Source: Arthrobacter_N sp051262515
Lineage (GTDB): Bacteria; Actinomycetota; Actinomycetes; Actinomycetales; Micrococcaceae
DNA length: 64,000 bases
Assembly: GCF_051262515.1 (NCBI RefSeq)
Contig: NZ_JBIMER010000005.1
Span: 131,714 to 195,713, forward strand
Reading direction: 5' to 3'
Shown here: piece by piece, positions 53,250 to 61,898 of the stretch
Layout: each line of letters starts with the position of its first letter
Numbering within the stretch: position 1 is the first letter of the stretch
Program-made: the position numbers and the translations under genes
Notes under the pieces: model-generated
Told to the model about the DNA's origin: nothing
The model's database searches: none
Seen by the model: only the letters and a program-made list of their open reading frames with translations

Positions 53250-53555
53250 TTACCAGGAAGACTTGGTGATGCCCGGAAGCTCGCCCTTGTGGGCCATGTC
53301 GCGGAAGCGGATGCGGGAGATCCCGAACTTCTGGAACGTGCCGCGGGGGCGGCCGTCGATGGCGTCGCGGTTGCGCAGGCGCACCGGCGAGGCGTTGCGG
53401 GGCAGCTTCTGCAGGCCCAGACGGGCCTCTTCGCGTGCCTCGTCGGTCGCGTTTTCGTCGACCAGGGTCTTCTTCAGCTCGGCACGTTTCGCGGCGTAGC
53501 GCTCAACGACGACCTTGCGCTGCTCGTTGCGAGCAATCTTGGACTTCTTAGCCAT
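53250..53555 (-). CDS. rpsN: 30S ribosomal protein S14
   Basis: The 101-residue protein is the long, zinc-free form of S14: MAKKSKIARNEQRKVVVERY, then PRNASPVRLRNRDAIDGRPR, then GISRIRFRDMAHKGELPGI, with no cysteine. It is the last gene of the L28-L33-S14 operon, 5 bp after rpmG. Cysteine-free paralogues of S14, L33 and L28 are often Zur-regulated in Actinobacteria, but I see no clear Zur box upstream. Confidence 0.95.
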   Translation of the reverse strand: MAKKSKIARNEQRKVVVERYAAKRAELKKTLVDENATDEAREEARLGLQKLPRNASPVRLRNRDAIDGRPRGTFQKFGISRIRFRDMAHKGELPGITKSSW

Positions 53556-53560
53556 AGGGT

Positions 53561-53728
53561 TTAGCGCTCCTCTCGGAATTCAACGTGCTTGCGGATAACC
53601 GGGTCGTACTTCTTCAGGACCATGCGGTCCGGGTTGTTACGACGGTTCTTGCGCGTCACGTACGTGAATCCGGTGCCCGCGGTGGACTTGAGCTTGATGA
53701 TGGGACGTACGTCCTGTGCCTTAGCCAC
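53561..53728 (-). CDS. rpmG: 50S ribosomal protein L33
   Basis: The 55-residue protein reads MAKAQDVRPIIKLKSTAGTG, then YVTRKNRRNNPDRMVLKKYD and ends HVEFREER. It lacks the CxxC pairs of zinc-binding L33. The start is GTG, whose first base overlaps the rpmB stop (TAGTG). Confidence 0.95.
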   Translation of the reverse strand: MAKAQDVRPIIKLKSTAGTGFTYVTRKNRRNNPDRMVLKKYDPVIRKHVEFREER

Positions 53729-53964
53729 TAGAGCTTCACACCCTTCGCAATCAGGTCGCCAACAACGCGCTCGATGCCACGCACGTCAATCGTCTTGATG
53801 CCCTTGACGGACAGCGTCAACGTGACGTTGCGGCGCAGGGACGGAACCCAGTAGCGCTTCTTCTGGATGTTCGGGTCGAACCGACGCTTGTTGCGGCGGT
53901 GCGAGTGGGAGATGCTGTGTCCGAAGCCCGGAACCGCACCTGTCACCTGGCATACAGCTGCCAT
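53728..53964 (-). CDS. rpmB: 50S ribosomal protein L28
   Basis: The 78-residue protein begins MAAVCQVTGAVPGFGHSISH, continues SHRRNKRRFDPNIQKKRYWV and ends VERVVGDL-like (IERVVGDLIAKGVKL). One cysteine remains, so it cannot form the zinc ribbon. ATG at 53964 has TGAGGAGTG upstream; two further codons in frame are not part of the family. It is first in the operon with rpmG and rpsN. Confidence 0.95.
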   Translation of the reverse strand: MAAVCQVTGAVPGFGHSISHSHRRNKRRFDPNIQKKRYWVPSLRRNVTLTLSVKGIKTIDVRGIERVVGDLIAKGVKL

Positions 53965-54332
53965 GATCACTCCTCAGTAGTAGTAAAAATTGACGGTACT
54001 CGTAACAGATACAGCGCGTTGTTGCTGCCTCTGGACCTGCGTAAAGAGTCCCGCCACCAGTTGTGACACCGTTTATTACTGCGAACCTTGAAGGTAACCA
54101 GGTTGGGTGAGAACCAACCGAAGCGCCTCGCCGCGTGAAAGTACGGTGAACCTCAGGACCGGTCGAGCATTTTTCCCTACTCGGTTGATCCAGATATTCG
54201 GTATTACGGGTAAACACGCGATTTTCCCCGCCGCCCCCGAAGGAGCACGGCAGAGAACCCGCGTGACTTAACGCCTTACTATCTTAGGCCGGGCACGGCG
54301 TTATCGCAAAACCGAAGCGCACGAGGCGGGGC
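53965..54332. other. Gene-free leader region of the rpmB operon
   Basis: About 370 bp, more A+T-rich than its surroundings, with no credible gene. It should contain the rpmB promoter and the 3' end of the MarR transcript. I did not find a convincing -35/-10 pair, Zur palindrome or known leader RNA. Confidence 0.4.
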
Positions 54333-54809
54333 CTACTCCCGGAAGATCCAGTGTGCCGGGTCGATGCCGGCAATGACCTTGCGGCCGATGCGCGCTAGAT
54401 CGGTCACGTCCTGGTCGCTGAGGCCGTCGAAAATCATCCGCCGCACCGACTCGACGTGCTTGGGTGCGAGGTCCTCGAGCATCTCCATCCCCTCGTCGCG
54501 CAGGTGGGCCATGGTCACGCGCGCGTCGGCGGGACTCTGGGTGCGTTCCACCCAGCCGCGGGTCTCGAGCTTCTTGACCACGTGGCTCAGCCGGGACAGC
54601 GAGGCGTTGGTCAGTCCCGCCAGTTGGCTCATCGCGAGCATCCGCCCGTCGGCCTCGGAGAGCATGGCCAGCACGTTGTAGTCGAAGAGCGTGATGCGCG
54701 CTTGCCGGTGCAGTTCGCTGTCCAGCCGGCTCGGCATGTGCATGGAAACGGCGAGGAGGGCCAGCCAGGAGTCGCGCTCCTGCGGCGAAAGCCAGCGGGG
54801 TTCGGTCAT
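54333..54809 (-). CDS. MarR family transcriptional regulator
   Basis: The 158-residue dimeric winged-helix regulator has LFDYNVLAMLSEADGRMLAM (helix 2), recognition region LAGLTNASLSRLSHVVKKLE and wing GWVERTQSPADARVTMAHL. The domain order and length are normal for MarR. ATG at 54809 starts M-T-E-P-R-W; the frame is open further but without homology. The divergent neighbour is an acyl-CoA dehydrogenase gene, a possible target. Confidence 0.88.
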   Translation of the reverse strand: MTEPRWLSPQERDSWLALLAVSMHMPSRLDSELHRQARITLFDYNVLAMLSEADGRMLAMSQLAGLTNASLSRLSHVVKKLETRGWVERTQSPADARVTMAHLRDEGMEMLEDLAPKHVESVRRMIFDGLSDQDVTDLARIGRKVIAGIDPAHWIFRE

Positions 54810-55048
54810 GCGTCCTAGTTTGGCATAGGGCACGCGCGGCGCCGCTCCGGATCCCCTCCACCCCAACCACCCGAAGTGGACAACACCACGGTTCGTTAAC
54901 CCCCGGCAATGTCCACTTCCGGGGGTGGGGCGGAGGCATGGCCTTGGGCGCTACCAATGGGTAGCCTTGGCATCACGTGAGGGCCCCCGGCCCGGCGGGC
55001 CCCACCCCACGCGCCGCCCGCGCGGCGCACCCGCCTAGGGAGTCCGCC

Positions 55049-57001
55049 ATGGAAAGACCCCGCACCACGGCCCGGAACGACGCCGACGTCGCCCGCGCCA
55101 TCGCGGAGGAGGCCCGCGAGTCCGAATGGACCAGACCGAGCTTCGCCAAGGGCCTGTATCTGGGCCACTTCGATTGGCCGCTGGTCCACCCGCATCCCGA
55201 GCCGCCGGAGGAGGACTCGGCCCGCGGCGCCGAGTTCCTCGCCCGGCTGGCCGACGCCGTGCGCGGGTTCGACGGCGGGCTGATCGAGCGCGAATCCCGC
55301 ATCCCCGACGAGTACATCCGCACGCTCGCCGAACTCGGCGTGTTCGGCATGAAGATCCCGCGCGACTACGGCGGCCTGGGCCTGACGCTCGCGGACTACG
55401 GCCGGGCCCTGATGCTCCTGGGCTCCGTCAGCCCAAGCATCGGCGCACTCGTCTCGGCCCACCTCTCGATCGGCGTGCCGGAGCCGGTCCGCATGTTCGG
55501 AACCGAGGAGCAAAAGCGCGCCTTCCTCCCGCGCTGCGCGGCCGGCGCCATCACCGCCTTCCTGCTGACCGAGAACGACGTCGGCTCCGACCCCGCGCGC
55601 ATGGGCACCACGGCCACGGCGTCCGACGACGGCGAGTCCTACGTCCTCAATGGCGCCAAGCTGTGGACGACGAACGGCGTCGTGGCCGAAATCGTCGTGG
55701 TGCTGGCCGCCGTCGACCCGAGACCGCTGCCCGACGGCACCACATCCAAGGGCGGGATCACCGCCTTCGTCGTCGAGGCGGACTCCCCCGGTTTGGTCGT
55801 CGAGAACCGCAACGCGTTCATGGGCCTGAGGGGAATCGAAAACGGAGTCACCCGGTTCCGGAACGTGCGGGTCCCGTCCGCCAACCGGCTTGGACGCGAG
55901 GGGCAGGGCATGCGGATCGCCCTGAGCACGCTCAACACCGGCCGGTTGTCGCTTCCGGCCATCTGCGCGGGGGGCGGCAAGTGGGCGCTGAAGATCAGCC
56001 GCGAGTGGTCCACCGCGCGGGTGCAGTGGGGCAAGCCGATCGGCCGGCACGAGGCCGTCGGGCAGAAAATCGCCTTCATCGCGGCCACGACGTTCGCGCT
56101 CGAGTCCGTGTTCGAGCTCTCCGCGGCCCTCGCCGATTCGGGGATGAAGGACGTCCGGCTCGAGGCCGCGATCGCCAAGTTGTTCAGCTCCGAAATGGCG
56201 TGGCGGGTCGCCGACGAGCTGGTCCAGGTCCGGGGCGGCAGGGGCTACGAGACCGCAGACTCGCTGCGCGCCCGAGGAGAGCGCGCCGTGCCCGCGGAGC
56301 AGCTCCTCCGGGACCTGCGCATCAACCGAATCTTCGAGGGGTCCACGGAAATCATGCGGCTGCTGATCGCCCGCGAGGCCGTCGACGCGCACCTCAAGGC
56401 CGCCGGCGATCTCGCCGACAAGGACGCCGGGCTGGCGGACAGGGGCCGGGCGGCGGCGGGGGCATCGGGCTTCTACGCCAGGTGGTTGCCCACGCTAGCG
56501 GCGGGACCGGGCCTGTTGCCGACGTCGTACCGGGAACTCGGCGCGCTGGGGAGGCATGTCCGCTACGCCGAGCGCGCCTCCCGGCGCCTGGCCCGGCACA
56601 CGTTCGCGGGCATGGCGCGCTGGCAGGCCGGCATGGAGAACCGGCAGGTCTTCCTGGGCCGGGTCGTGGACATCGGCGCCGAACTGTTCGCCATGTCCGC
56701 CTGCGTCTCCCGGGCCGAGCTGCTCCGCAAGCGCGACGGCGCGCGGGGACGGGAAGCGGCGGAACTGGCGGACGCGTTCTGCCGCCAGTCCCGCGGCCGG
56801 GTCGAGGCGCTGTTCAGGACCCTGTGGCGGAACACGGACGCCGCGGACCGCCGGCTGTCCCAGCGCGTGCTGGAGGACAGGTACGCCTGGCTGGAGGCCG
56901 GTGTCGTCGACGGGTCCGAGGGCACCGGGCCGTGGATCGCCGAATGGTCGGCCGACGGCGCCGAGCTGCCGGACCGGCGCAGGCCCTACGGCGCCCGCTG
57001 A
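55049..57001 (+). CDS. Acyl-CoA dehydrogenase, very-long-chain-like
   Basis: The 650-residue flavoprotein has the full acyl-CoA dehydrogenase fold in residues about 50-440: ELGVFGMKIPRDYGGLGLTL, FLLTENDVGSDPARMGTTA, a middle strand domain, WGKPIGRHEAVGQKIAFIAA, VQVRGGRGYETADSLRARGE and RINRIFEGSTEIMRLLIARE with the catalytic Glu. A C-terminal extension of about 200 residues, as in VLCAD/ACAD9-type enzymes, follows. It catalyses the first step of fatty-acid beta-oxidation. ATG at 55049 has AGGGAG upstream. Confidence 0.9.
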   Translation: MERPRTTARNDADVARAIAEEARESEWTRPSFAKGLYLGHFDWPLVHPHPEPPEEDSARGAEFLARLADAVRGFDGGLIERESRIPDEYIRTLAELGVFGMKIPRDYGGLGLTLADYGRALMLLGSVSPSIGALVSAHLSIGVPEPVRMFGTEEQKRAFLPRCAAGAITAFLLTENDVGSDPARMGTTATASDDGESYVLNGAKLWTTNGVVAEIVVVLAAVDPRPLPDGTTSKGGITAFVVEADSPGLVVENRNAFMGLRGIENGVTRFRNVRVPSANRLGREGQGMRIALSTLNTGRLSLPAICAGGGKWALKISREWSTARVQWGKPIGRHEAVGQKIAFIAATTFALESVFELSAALADSGMKDVRLEAAIAKLFSSEMAWRVADELVQVRGGRGYETADSLRARGERAVPAEQLLRDLRINRIFEGSTEIMRLLIAREAVDAHLKAAGDLADKDAGLADRGRAAAGASGFYARWLPTLAAGPGLLPTSYRELGALGRHVRYAERASRRLARHTFAGMARWQAGMENRQVFLGRVVDIGAELFAMSACVSRAELLRKRDGARGREAAELADAFCRQSRGRVEALFRTLWRNTDAADRRLSQRVLEDRYAWLEAGVVDGSEGTGPWIAEWSADGAELPDRRRPYGAR

Positions 57002-57046
57002 GGCCCTGTCCGCTGGCCGGTGCACGGTCCCGTCCGCGGGGTCGCG

Positions 57047-57838
57047 TCAGGCCGGAACGCTGCCGACGCCGGCGCGCCGTTCGGCGCGGCGGCGGCATTC
57101 GGCGACAAACGGCTCGAGCACGGCCGCGAACTGCCCCGCGGGGGTGCCCTCGTGCTCCGGGTGCCACTGCACGGCCACCAGCCAGTCGTCGCCGGCGGGC
57201 AGCTCAATGGCCTCCACCAGGCCGTCGGGCGCGAAGGCGGACGCAACCAGCCGCTCCCCCAACGTATCGATCCCCTGGTGGTGTCCGGACATCACGTCCG
57301 CCGCGGCGCCCAGCGTCCCGGCCAGGCGCGACCCGGGCACGATCTCCACCGGGTGCGCCACCATCGCCTCGCCCGGCGAGTGGTCCTTGTGCCCCGAGTC
57401 CGGTCCGAGGTCCTCGGTAAGCGTGCCCCCGAACGCCACGTTGATCAGCTGCAGACCCCGGCAGACGCCGAAGACCGGGCGCTCCAGCGCCAGCGCCCCG
57501 AGGATCAGCGCGATCTCCAGGTCGTCGGCGCCCCGGTCCGCGTCGACGACGCTCGGGTGTCCGTCGCTGCCGTAGAGAAACGGGTCCACGTCGCCCCCGC
57601 CGAGGATCAGCGCGCCGTCGATCCCGGCGGCGTCGGCGAGGCTCCGGCGGCGCCCGTCCGCGTCCTCCGCCGCGGAGTCCAGCACGACGGCGGTGCCTCC
57701 GGCCGCCTCGACGGCGGCGGCCGCGAGCCCCGTCAAACGGACGAGATCGGCGCGGTAGGCGTAGGAATAGGCCTCCGCGGACGCCGGGAAAGACAACGCG
57801 ATGACAGGTCTGGTCACGGCCTCAGGGGATGCAGTCAT
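57047..57838 (-). CDS. Class I amidotransferase, gamma-glutamyl-GABA hydrolase-like (PuuD family)
   Basis: The 263-residue protein has ILGGGDVDPFLYG, the nucleophile GVCRGLQLINVAFGGTL with catalytic Cys, SGHHQGID and the His-Glu pair in VQWHPEHEGT. PuuD-type enzymes release GABA or other amines from their gamma-glutamyl forms. The start ATG lies 6 nt after a TACCCT box. The divergent gene is a class III aminotransferase, a natural partner in amine or GABA breakdown. Confidence 0.88.
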   Translation of the reverse strand: MTASPEAVTRPVIALSFPASAEAYSYAYRADLVRLTGLAAAAVEAAGGTAVVLDSAAEDADGRRRSLADAAGIDGALILGGGDVDPFLYGSDGHPSVVDADRGADDLEIALILGALALERPVFGVCRGLQLINVAFGGTLTEDLGPDSGHKDHSPGEAMVAHPVEIVPGSRLAGTLGAAADVMSGHHQGIDTLGERLVASAFAPDGLVEAIELPAGDDWLVAVQWHPEHEGTPAGQFAAVLEPFVAECRRRAERRAGVGSVPA

Positions 57839-57844
57839 GCCTGT

Positions 57845-57850
57845 AGGGTA
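57845..57850 (-). promoter_or_regulatory. -10 box (TACCCT) for a leaderless amidotransferase transcript
   Basis: On the minus strand TACCCT is followed by ACAGGC and then the ATG at 57838, a 6-nt spacing. Confidence 0.5.
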
Positions 57851-57944
57851 TCCGAGCCGGACGTCACGCGGGGGATCGTGGGGCACCCTGTGGACATCCC
57901 GCTGGGTAGGGTGGCACCGAGACCCTCCGCGAAAGGAACCGCCC

Positions 57945-59348
57945 ATGTTTTCGGAAACCGCCACCCCCGTCACGGACGCCGACATCGAGGCCGGACGCCG
58001 CGCCCACGCGCTGGACCGCGACCACGTCTTCCACTCGTGGCAGGCCCAGGGGCCGTTCAACCCCATGACGATTCTCCGCGGCGAAGGATCCCTGGTCTGG
58101 GACGGGGACGGCACCCGCCTGATCGACCTCTCGAGCCAGCTGGTGAACACGAACATCGGGCACCAGCACCCCAAGGTGGTCGCCGCCATCCAGGAGCAGG
58201 CCGGGAAGCTGTGCACGATCGCGCCGCAGCATGTCAACGACGCCCGCTCCGAGGCGGCCCGGCTCATCGCCGAGCTGACCCCCGGGGACCTGAACCACGT
58301 GTTCTTCACCAACGGCGGGGCCGAGGCCGTCGAACACGCCATCCGCATGGCGCGCCTGCACACCGGACGCAAGAAGGTCTTCTCCGCCTACCGCAGCTAC
58401 CACGGCGGCACCCAGCTCGCCATCAACGCCACCGGCGACCCTCGCCGTTTCGCGAACGACGACGGCGACTCCGGCGTCGTGCACTTCCTCCCCGCGTACC
58501 GGTACCGCTCCCACTTCGGCTCCACCACCGAGGCGGAGGAGTCCGAACGCGCGCTGCGCCACCTGACGGACATGATCGAGCTCGAGGGTCCGTCCAACAT
58601 CGCCGCCGTGATCCTCGAGTCCGTGCCCGGCACCGCCGGGATCTACCTTCCGCCCGCGGGCTACCTGGCCGGCGTCCGGGAGCTGACCCGCAAGTACGGG
58701 ATCATGTTCATCGCGGACGAGGTCATGGCCGGCTTCGGGCGCACCGGCCGCTGGTTCGCGATCAACCACTGGGACGTCGAGCCGGACCTGCTCACCTTCG
58801 CCAAGGGCGTCAATTCCGGCTACGTGCCGCTCGGCGGCGTCGCGATGTCCGACGCCGTCTTCGACACCTTCCGCGAGCGCCCCTACCCCGGTGGACTCAC
58901 CTACTCGGGCCACCCGCTCGCCTGCGCCGCCGCCGTCGCCACCATCAACGCGATGCGCGAGGAGGGCATGGTGGAGAACGCCGCCCGGCTCGGCGACGAC
59001 GTCATCGGCCCGGCCCTGCGCGAGCTCGCCGCGCGCCACCCCTCGATCGGCGAGGTCCGCGGAACAGGGTGCTTCTGGGCGGTCGAACTGGTGCGGGACC
59101 GGGAAACCCGCGAGCCGCTGGCCGCCTACGGCGGCTCCTCGCCCGAGATGAACCAGGTGATCGCGGCGCTGAAGGCCGAGGGCGTGCTGCCCTTCGCCAA
59201 CTTCAACCGGATCCACGTGGTCCCGCCGCTGAACATCCCCGACGACCTCCTGCGGGAGGGCCTTGCCGCCTTGGACCGCGCCCTCGACGTCGCCGACGGG
59301 TTCGTCCGCGAAGGCCAGGCGGACGCCGCGACGGGGAGGCCCGCCTAG
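57945..59348 (+). CDS. Class III (omega) aminotransferase
   Basis: The 467-residue PLP enzyme has LIDLSSQLVNTNIGHQHPKV, TNGGAEAVEHAIRMAR, the YRSYHGGTQLAINATG segment, IADEVMAGFGRTGRW with the cofactor Asp, and LTFAKGVNSGYVPLGG with the Schiff-base Lys. It moves an amino group from an omega-amine or amino acid (taurine, GABA, beta-alanine and putrescine are candidates) to a keto acid. AAAGGAA lies 6 nt before the ATG and a TAGGGT box at 57907-57912 gives a leader of about 30 nt. It is divergent from the PuuD-like gene. Confidence 0.88.
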   Translation: MFSETATPVTDADIEAGRRAHALDRDHVFHSWQAQGPFNPMTILRGEGSLVWDGDGTRLIDLSSQLVNTNIGHQHPKVVAAIQEQAGKLCTIAPQHVNDARSEAARLIAELTPGDLNHVFFTNGGAEAVEHAIRMARLHTGRKKVFSAYRSYHGGTQLAINATGDPRRFANDDGDSGVVHFLPAYRYRSHFGSTTEAEESERALRHLTDMIELEGPSNIAAVILESVPGTAGIYLPPAGYLAGVRELTRKYGIMFIADEVMAGFGRTGRWFAINHWDVEPDLLTFAKGVNSGYVPLGGVAMSDAVFDTFRERPYPGGLTYSGHPLACAAAVATINAMREEGMVENAARLGDDVIGPALRELAARHPSIGEVRGTGCFWAVELVRDRETREPLAAYGGSSPEMNQVIAALKAEGVLPFANFNRIHVVPPLNIPDDLLREGLAALDRALDVADGFVREGQADAATGRPA

Positions 59349-59358
59349 GCTCCCCCTA

Positions 59359-60585
59359 CTAGTCCAGGACGTAGCGGTCGCGACCGACGAGCAGGCCCGT
59401 CCACGCCTGGCCGACGGTCGCGACCGCTACGACGGCGAGCGGCCACAGCCACTCCCCCGTCCAGCCGTAGAGGGCACCGAACAGCGGTGGTCCGCCGGCC
59501 GCCAACAGGTAGCCCACCGACTGCGCCATTCCCGACAGCGCGCTGGCGTGCTGGTGCGTGCGCGCCCGGAGCCCGAACAGGGACAGCGCCAGCACCAGGG
59601 AGCTGCCGCAGCCGAACCCGATCACCAGCACCCACAGGAGCATGGCGCCGGGCGCCAGCACCAGGCCGGCGAGGCCGACGGCGGTCAGCAGGGTCGGCAA
59701 GGCCGGCGCCACGTGGCTCAACCGGCCGCGCATGAGGCGTGGCGTCAGGAGGCTGGCGGCGACACCGATGAGTTGGAAGCCCATGAGGTCCCAGCCGGAT
59801 CCGGCGTCCGAGCGCCCGTAGGAGCGTTCCAGGGTGGGGAGCCAACTGATCAGGATGAAGAAGACCATCGACTGGAACCCCATGTACAGGGTGACCTGCC
59901 AGGCGAGCGCGGATCCCCACACGCTCCGGCCGCGGCCGCCGCCTGGGGCGATGGTCGGCACCGCCACGGGGATCGCGGACCCGCCCCCGTGCTTGAGCCG
60001 CGGTAGCCACACGGCCAGCACGGGAACCACGAGGATTACGAACGCGACGAGGGCGAAACGCCATCCCGCCGGGGCGCCGCCGGGCCCGATCGGGAGCCGG
60101 GACAGCGGAAAGGACAGCCCCGCGCCCAGCGACGCGACGCCGCCGAGCACGGCGGAATAGGCCCCGGTCAGCTGCGCCATCCGGTCCGGGAAGTCGCGCT
60201 TGATGATCGCCGGCAGCAACACGTTGCACACCGCGATCGCCGAGCCCAGCAGGAACGTCCCGATCCAGAGGTTGGCCAGCGCGCCCGGGACGGGGCGCAG
60301 CAGCGTTCCGGCCGCGAGCAGCAGCAGCGCCCCGAAAACGGTACGTTCGACGCCGAACCTGACCGCCAGGCCGTGCGTCAGCGAGGAGACGGTGGCGAAC
60401 GCGAGGAGCGGAACCGCGGCGAGCAGCCCCAGCGCCGCGGCACCCAGCCCGGTCTCCGCGCCGATCTGGTCCAGGACGGGACCGACCGCGGTGATCACCG
60501 GGCGGAGGTTCGCGGCCACCAGCAGGACGCCGAGCATCAGCAGTGCGTTCGACCCCGCATGGGTCCCGGTGCCGGCGGTGGCCAA
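59359..60585 (-). CDS. MFS transporter, CynX/NimT family
   Basis: The 408-residue protein has twelve membrane helices and the family start LMLGVLLVAANLRPVITAVGP. GLLAAVPLLAFATVSSLTHG (helix 2 loop) and NVLLPAIIKRDFPDRMAQLTG are also typical of CynX. Known members carry cyanate or 2-nitroimidazole; the substrate here is unknown. TTG at 60585 is preferred because AGGAG lies 7 nt upstream; a GTG at 60633 is in frame but lacks one. Confidence 0.85.
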   Translation of the reverse strand: MATAGTGTHAGSNALLMLGVLLVAANLRPVITAVGPVLDQIGAETGLGAAALGLLAAVPLLAFATVSSLTHGLAVRFGVERTVFGALLLLAAGTLLRPVPGALANLWIGTFLLGSAIAVCNVLLPAIIKRDFPDRMAQLTGAYSAVLGGVASLGAGLSFPLSRLPIGPGGAPAGWRFALVAFVILVVPVLAVWLPRLKHGGGSAIPVAVPTIAPGGGRGRSVWGSALAWQVTLYMGFQSMVFFILISWLPTLERSYGRSDAGSGWDLMGFQLIGVAASLLTPRLMRGRLSHVAPALPTLLTAVGLAGLVLAPGAMLLWVLVIGFGCGSSLVLALSLFGLRARTHQHASALSGMAQSVGYLLAAGGPPLFGALYGWTGEWLWPLAVVAVATVGQAWTGLLVGRDRYVLD

Positions 60586-60686
60586 GGATTGCTCCTGTCG
60601 TGAGGGGCGGATGTCATGCCCATCAAACAGCACGGCCGCGCCGGCGCCAAAAGACGCCCGCGCGGCCGCGGTGCCGGGCCGTTGTT

Positions 60687-60705
60687 GTCGGCGCGCCGCG
60701 CCGAC
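60687..60705 (-). terminator. Hairpin after the baeRF-like gene
   Basis: An 8-bp perfect stem GTCGGCGC / GCGCCGAC with a 3-nt loop lies 13 bp downstream of the stop at 60718. No U-tract is visible. Confidence 0.45.
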
Positions 60706-60717
60706 GGCTTTCGGGTC

Positions 60718-61860
60718 CTAGCCGGAGGCGTGGCCGTTCGGCCAGCGCAGCAGGGCCGCGATGGTGGCCCCCGCGGGGAGGACGCCCGGCGGGACATAGC
60801 GGATGGACGCGTCCGTCAGGGCGGCCGCCCGCAGGAGGACCTCCGGCGCCGGCCACGAACCGATGGTCTCCGCCCCTTGACCGTCGGATCCCTCCGTCGC
60901 CAGCCAGGGCTCCGCCGCCAGCGCCAGCAGCGAATGGTCGTCCTGGAACTCGGACACGACGACGGTCTCCGCCTGGGCGCGCTGCAGCGCGGCCACGACC
61001 TCCTCGAAGCCGAGGACGGCTCCGGGATGGTCGCCGTTGGCGCGGTTTCCGATCTTCTCCGTCAGCTGGTTGATGTCGTCGGCCAGCACCTCGGAGACGC
61101 GGGCGTCCACCGCCTTCGCCACGGTGTCCTGGTCCGCCCCTCCGGTGCGGGTGTGCTGGTCCAGTTCCGTGGTGAGCGCACGCGTCGCCTCCGCCAGCTG
61201 GCTGTGCACGAGTTCCCGTGCCTTCACGTCCCCGGACAACACCACGAGCCGCGCGCGGTTCTCGCGCACGACCTCGTCGATGTGCTTGGCCAGTTCGTCC
61301 GCGTTCCGGCGCCAGATCTCCTCCGTCTGCGCCCGGTTCTGCGGTTCGTTGTACGCGCCCGGGACGCGCCGTGCGTGGTGGGCCTCCTCCGGGTCTCCGG
61401 AGACGCTGCGCTGTTCGTGCACGCCCGGAGCGGCGGAGTGGAGCAGGCGTACCTCACCGCCGTCGCGCCCGACCTCGGCCGTGACGTAGGCGAACTGGCC
61501 GCCGCGGGCGCGTGCCAGCGGCACCAGGTTGGGGAACGGACCGCACTCGACGCGGGGGTCCCCGGCCTCGTGCCCCTGGACCAACTCGTCGAGCACCACC
61601 TCGCCGTTGTTCACCGCGACGAAACGGGCCACGGGCGACGGGACGCCATCCGCGGGGCGCATGGCCGACCGCATGGCCTCGACGTCGCCGGGCTTGGCCT
61701 GCTGGCTGGACAACAGTTGCGCGACGGATTCGGGCAGCCGGTCGGCGGCCTCCTGGGCCCCCGCCGTGCCGAGGGACGCGTCCACGAAGGCGGTGCACCA
61801 GGGCCCGTCCTTGCGGTACAACGTGGCATCGATTCCGTTGGAACCTGCCCTATTTGCCAT
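60718..61860 (-). CDS. baeRF family 2 protein (Rv2629/Vms1-like)
   Basis: The 380-residue protein matches the bacterial archaeo-eukaryotic release factor-like group that includes Mycobacterium Rv2629. A Rossmann-like N-terminal domain ends with FVAVNNGEVVLDELV. A middle domain has YVTAEVGRDGGEVRLLHSAA and RRNADELAKHIDEVVRENRA. The C-terminal domain has GFEEVVAALQRAQAETVVVS. The family is thought to act on ribosomes or tRNA in stress or dormancy, but its function is not settled. ATG at 61860 has GGAAGGAG upstream. Confidence 0.75.
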   Translation of the reverse strand: MANRAGSNGIDATLYRKDGPWCTAFVDASLGTAGAQEAADRLPESVAQLLSSQQAKPGDVEAMRSAMRPADGVPSPVARFVAVNNGEVVLDELVQGHEAGDPRVECGPFPNLVPLARARGGQFAYVTAEVGRDGGEVRLLHSAAPGVHEQRSVSGDPEEAHHARRVPGAYNEPQNRAQTEEIWRRNADELAKHIDEVVRENRARLVVLSGDVKARELVHSQLAEATRALTTELDQHTRTGGADQDTVAKAVDARVSEVLADDINQLTEKIGNRANGDHPGAVLGFEEVVAALQRAQAETVVVSEFQDDHSLLALAAEPWLATEGSDGQGAETIGSWPAPEVLLRAAALTDASIRYVPPGVLPAGATIAALLRWPNGHASG

Positions 61861-61875
61861 GGGGAAACTCCTTCC

Positions 61876-61897
61876 CACACGGCTGCACAGCCGTGTG
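61876..61897 (-). promoter_or_regulatory. Perfect 10-bp inverted repeat between the GNAT and baeRF-like genes
   Basis: The arms CACACGGCTG and CAGCCGTGTG are exact inverted repeats with a 2-nt centre, 1 nt after the GNAT stop and just before the ribosome binding site of the baeRF-like gene. It could be an operator, an RNA-processing hairpin or a weak terminator; there is no U-tract. Confidence 0.55.
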
Positions 61898-61898
61898 C

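Noticed and set aside
53965..54332. Zur box upstream of the cysteine-free L28/L33/S14 operon
   Set aside because: No palindrome resembling TGAAAATGATTTTCA could be found; these may be the only copies rather than zinc-starvation paralogues.
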